This document shows positions 12,750 to 15,339 of a stretch of DNA of 15,339 bases, one piece after another. Position 1 is the stretch's first letter. Each line of letters starts with the position of its first letter. The position numbers and the translations under genes are program-made. Under the pieces are notes generated by a model. The model did no database searches. It was not told where the DNA came from and worked only from the letters and a program-made list of their open reading frames with translations. Origin of the DNA: JAAFKA01 sp043748455 (GTDB lineage Bacteria > Bacteroidota > Bacteroidia > Cytophagales > Thermoflexibacteraceae); contig JAYTNF010000081.1 of the NCBI GenBank assembly GCA_043748455.1, positions 1 through 15,339 on the forward strand, given 5' to 3'.

Positions 12750-13757
12750 CTATATTTTTGCTAATTCACCTTTTAAATGATTAATAACTCCGATTTCAAA
12801 AGCATCTACATTATTTTTTTCGGATAAGTAATAAGAAATCCAATCTGTGAGATGAATTAAATAGATAAATTGTTCTAATAGCGAATCTCCTTTTGCTTTG
12901 ATGTTGATAATATCGTTAGTCATTGTTCTAAAAATAGGTTCGCAAACTTCCATGCGTTTTTCATTGCGTGGGTTATTAAAAGACGATTTTATGAATAAAA
13001 CAACACTATTTTTCAATACATGTGCAGGATAAATCCACCCAACCAATTCATTATGATTCATTTCAGGAAACACATTAACGTGGGCAAATTGTTTTGCATT
13101 CTCGTTAATTTGTTGCTGAAAACGTATTGATAAAGCTCCAAAAATTTCATCTGCATAAATCATTGGCAATTTTCCTACCAATTCATTAGCTATTTCTTTT
13201 GCCTCAGATTCAATAGCAAATCGGCTATTTTGTAACAAACTCACTGATTTTTTGAGTTGTGAAGCGTAGCTATTACTAATTAAACGATATTCCATAAGTA
13301 AATATAGCAATTGCACTAAGGAATAACCTAAGTTTGCACGTGGACAAATCGGCTCTGTAACAGGAATTTGTGCAAGGTCAAAACCTTCTGTTTTTGCAAG
13401 TTCTAATATTTTTCCCCCTGATGTAATGCATGCAATTTTTGCATTTACTTTCATGGCTTGGTCAACGACTTGCAAAGTTTCTTCTGTATTTCCAGAATAT
13501 GACGAAGCAATAACTAAGGTGTTGCTATTCACAAAAGCAGGCAAATCATAACCTTTAATAACCTCGATAGGTAATTTGATTTCATGGCTCACAAGGCTTT
13601 TTACAAGACTTCCACCAATTCCAGAGCCACCAAGCCCTGCAATAACGATGTTTCTGATTTCTGAACTCTGATGTTTGAGTTGCAATTTTTCGCCTAATGT
13701 AATGGCGTTTTGTAACTGTTGAGGAAAGTCCTCTATAAATTTTGCAATAATGTCCAT
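12750..13757 (-). CDS. Bifunctional phosphoglucose/phosphomannose isomerase (SIS family)
   Basis: Interconverts glucose-6-P or mannose-6-P with fructose-6-P. It has 335 residues with two SIS subdomains. The first has GLGGSGIGGS at 41-50 and the sugar-phosphate loop SSYSGNTEET at 85-94. CPRANLGYS at 138-146 is characteristic of this bifunctional family. Glu219 and His235 (in EMNHNE) have the same 16-residue spacing as the catalytic Glu and His of the archaeal enzyme, and Lys329 near the C-terminus suits the catalytic Lys. The ATG at 13757 gives MDIIAKFIEDFPQQL, a usual beginning. Neighbours do not suggest a pathway. Whether it is the cell's main glycolytic isomerase cannot be told from this window. 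Confidence 0.9.
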   Translation of the reverse strand: MDIIAKFIEDFPQQLQNAITLGEKLQLKHQSSEIRNIVIAGLGGSGIGGSLVKSLVSHEIKLPIEVIKGYDLPAFVNSNTLVIASSYSGNTEETLQVVDQAMKVNAKIACITSGGKILELAKTEGFDLAQIPVTEPICPRANLGYSLVQLLYLLMEYRLISNSYASQLKKSVSLLQNSRFAIESEAKEIANELVGKLPMIYADEIFGALSIRFQQQINENAKQFAHVNVFPEMNHNELVGWIYPAHVLKNSVVLFIKSSFNNPRNEKRMEVCEPIFRTMTNDIINIKAKGDSLLEQFIYLIHLTDWISYYLSEKNNVDAFEIGVINHLKGELAKI

Positions 13758-13840
13758 AAAGAAATTATAAAATATGAAATATAAATTATGAATTACCCTG
13801 TTTTTTGCCCTGTTTCTGAGCCCTGTTACAATGAGTACAA

Positions 13841-13945
13841 TTAACTTAAATTGGCGTGTGTTTCAGCTATATGTTTACCATCAGAATCAGGATAATTGAT
13901 TTCGGTTTTATTTTCTTTTGCTAAATTTTCAATAGTGTGTAACAT
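13841..13945 (-). pseudogene. Short Uma2-like N-terminal remnant
   Basis: A 34-codon frame, MLHTIENLAKENKTEINYP then DSDGKHIAETHANLS and TAA. The YPDSDGKxxAET stretch resembles the N-terminal part of Uma2 (DUF820) family proteins, which are putative PD-(D/E)XK nucleases of about 190 residues. Everything after it, including the catalytic region, is missing, and 83 bp of non-coding sequence leads to the isomerase gene. It begins 12 bp after the fur stop on the same strand. It is either a decayed gene or a tiny ORF that resembles one. Confidence 0.45.
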
Positions 13946-13957
13946 ACTTTCTTTCGT

Positions 13958-14383
13958 TTATTTATTGCCACATTTTTGACAAATTCCTTGTGCTAAAAAA
14001 TCTAATTTCTGTAATTGGTAAGCCGCAGGCAGTTTTATCTCAGGAATTGCTATATTTTCTAAGCAATAAGTATGTCCGCAAGTTACACAGTTAAAATGAA
14101 TATGACGGTCATAATGTTTGTGAGTTTCGTTATGCTCGTGCTGACATAATGCGTACTTTGCAGTGCCTGATTCGTCTAGGACTCTATGTACCAAACCTTG
14201 GTCTTCAAAACTTTTTAGGGTTCTGTATATGGTTACTCTGTCAAAATCTTGCCCAATGCTTGACTCTAATTCTGCGTGGGCAAGTGCATAGTCTTTATCT
14301 AAGAATATGCTTAACATTTTTATACGTATTTTTGTACGACGAAGTTTGTGATGCTCTAAAAGTTCGTCTATTGAATGTTCCAT
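13958..14383 (-). CDS. Fur-family metal-dependent repressor
   Basis: A 141-residue DNA-binding regulator. The N-terminal winged helix (about 1-80) includes the recognition helix region DRVTIYRTLKSFEDQGLVHRV. A linker very rich in His follows (HEHNETHKHYDRHIHF, residues 82-97). The C-terminal domain has two structural zinc pairs: Cys99-x-x-Cys102 in FNCVTCG and Cys135-x-x-Cys138 in ICQKCG; Cys107 is extra. Motifs alone do not separate Fur, Zur and PerR. The Per-box-like site before ahpC in the same window makes a peroxide role thinkable. Start and stop are clear. It may be cotranscribed with the short Uma2-like frame 12 bp after it. Confidence 0.9.
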   Translation of the reverse strand: MEHSIDELLEHHKLRRTKIRIKMLSIFLDKDYALAHAELESSIGQDFDRVTIYRTLKSFEDQGLVHRVLDESGTAKYALCQHEHNETHKHYDRHIHFNCVTCGHTYCLENIAIPEIKLPAAYQLQKLDFLAQGICQKCGNK

Positions 14384-14444
14384 AAATTATTTATTAAATA
14401 TGATTTATGAAATATGAAATAAACTTATTAATTATCAAGTATTT

Positions 14445-14564
14445 TTAAGTAATAAGACAGTTTAAAAGTATAGTTTATACCACAGACTTTAGTCTCTAAG
14501 GTTTTGATTATCAATATTTTACAGACTAAAGTCTGTTATACATTTATTTTGTCTTATTACTTAA
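14445..14564. repeat. MITE-like nested inverted repeat downstream of the Y_Y_Y gene
   Basis: Outer arms 14445-14458 (TTAAGTAATAAGAC) and 14551-14564 are exact complements. Inside, CAGACTTTAGTCT (14483-14495) pairs with AGACTAAAGTCTG (14523-14535), and the loop carries TTGATTATCAATATTT (14504-14519). The inner part matches the element between the GNAT gene and argG in both arm core and loop. The whole is about 120 bp with no coding capacity. It occupies the 250-bp gap between the Y_Y_Y gene stop and the fur start; nothing else is seen there. Confidence 0.85.
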
Positions 14565-14633
14565 TACTACAAAATACCAATTACTTATACTAAAAATATA
14601 TCGGATTTTATAAATAATATTTCATATTTCTGT

Positions 14634-15339
14634 TTATTCTAACATTTTTTCTAATTTGCTCTGCTCTTCATCTTCTTCCTTTTTTATTTTCAAACTGCGG
14701 TTATAATACCACAACCACAAGCCTACAATAATGATTAACACATAATAAAACCATGCTTGTTGATAAATATATGCTTTGACTTTAAATTTAAAAGTTGCCC
14801 CTTTTTTGTTCCACACACCATCATTATTACATGCAATAACTCTAAAAGTATAATCCCCTGGTGGCAAGTTTGTAAAATGTGCTACTCTATCTGAGCCAAC
14901 TTCTATCCAACGACTGTCATAAGGTTCTAAACGGTATTGAAATTGTATTTTTTCGGAAGCAAATAAACTCAAACCTGCATAACGAATATCAATACGTTTG
15001 GTATGTTGGGGAATAATCAATATACTTTCGTCTTCATCTCCTTCTTCATTTTTTGCTAATTTGCCATCAAGATATACCTCTTCCACATAAACAGGTGGAC
15101 GTATGCGGTTCATGCGTATGTTATTGGGGTTAATTACTGAAAATCCTTTTAGTGTCGGAATTACGATTTGCCCATTTTGAAGTTTATACATTCTGCCGTT
15201 TGCAGGAATTTCGTTAGTTAGTAATCCGTCATATTTTGTGTAAGTAATGGCATTTACTTTACGAATTTTACCAATAGAAACTTGATTAAGTTCTTTTTTT
15301 AGGACTTTGAAAACTCCTTTATTGCAACTCATCCACATA
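14634..15339 (-). CDS. Two-component-regulator propeller/Y_Y_Y sensor protein, 5' end outside window
   Basis: Only the last 235 codons are visible and the frame is open at the window edge. LWMSCNKGVF-like sequence at the edge is a reg_prop beta-propeller blade, and TYTKYDGLLTNEIPANGR with LQNGQIVIPTLKGFSVINP is the last blade. The Y_Y_Y domain follows (from about IDIRYAGLSLF to FKFKVKAYIYQ, including YDSRWIEVG and LPPGDYTFRVIACNNDG). One membrane helix (WFYYVLIIIVGLWLWYY) and a charged tail (KIKKEEDEEQSKLEKMLE) then end at TAA. In this architecture the propeller and Y_Y_Y face the periplasm and the tail the cytoplasm. Kinase, HTH or cyclase domains usually follow; here the protein stops about 20 residues after the membrane. 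Confidence 0.88.
   Translation of the reverse strand, partial: MWMSCNKGVFKVLKKELNQVSIGKIRKVNAITYTKYDGLLTNEIPANGRMYKLQNGQIVIPTLKGFSVINPNNIRMNRIRPPVYVEEVYLDGKLAKNEEGDEDESILIIPQHTKRIDIRYAGLSLFASEKIQFQYRLEPYDSRWIEVGSDRVAHFTNLPPGDYTFRVIACNNDGVWNKKGATFKFKVKAYIYQQAWFYYVLIIIVGLWLWYYNRSLKIKKEEDEEQSKLEKMLE

Overview
The window is AT-rich DNA (about two thirds A+T by eye) from a member of the Bacteroidota, most likely a Cytophagales-like lineage. The signs are: a TTTG-N19-TATCTTTG promoter of the Bacteroidota sigma type; little or no Shine-Dalgarno before start codons; an acylornithine transcarbamylase of the Bacteroides ArgF' kind in place of ordinary ArgF; an ArgG-linked GNAT with a Cys cluster; and a two-component-propeller/Y_Y_Y sensor.

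Layout. (1) 1-2.8 kb, plus strand: the 3' part of nuoM (respiratory complex I), then an ahpC-ahpD peroxide-detoxification pair behind a promoter with an operator-like inverted repeat. ahpC and ahpD are separated by an unusual set of three copies of one repeat that can fold over the ahpC stop and the ahpD start. (2) 2.8-9.3 kb, minus strand: an arginine-biosynthesis cluster transcribed GNAT acyltransferase > argG > argC > argD > (SUKH-family protein) > argF'. Long hairpin repeats sit in the gaps after the GNAT gene, argG, argC and the SUKH gene. Residue 90 of ArgF' is Val, not Glu, which points to N-succinylornithine rather than N-acetylornithine as substrate. ArgB, the deacylase and ArgH are not in the window. 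(3) 9.3-10.05 kb, non-coding at first sight: on the minus strand, facing the arginine genes, it holds a near-consensus promoter, a 46-codon ORF ending Pro-Arg-Arg-stop and a hairpin with a U-tract. This is a candidate arginine attenuator and is the most interesting item here. (4) 10.05-10.9 kb, plus: a two-repeat lipoprotein. (5) 11-15.3 kb, minus: a Sad/YneI-type succinate-semialdehyde dehydrogenase, a bifunctional phosphoglucose/phosphomannose isomerase, a Fur-family regulator with a short Uma2-like remnant after it, and the C-terminal part of a Y_Y_Y sensor protein that ends soon after its membrane segment without an output domain.

The gaps carry at least ten long inverted repeats. Several share a GACTTTAGTC core, and two or three also share a loop motif TTGATWATCAA, so they look like a dispersed REPIN-type family. 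Others (GTGCCGTAGGCACGA, GTCATTCTGAGC, GAGCAAATCATGGT, GGTGC-TTTT-GCACC types) appear to be separate families. Many lie within about 15 bp of a stop codon, or overlap one. No tRNA, rRNA, CRISPR array, transposase or phage gene was seen.
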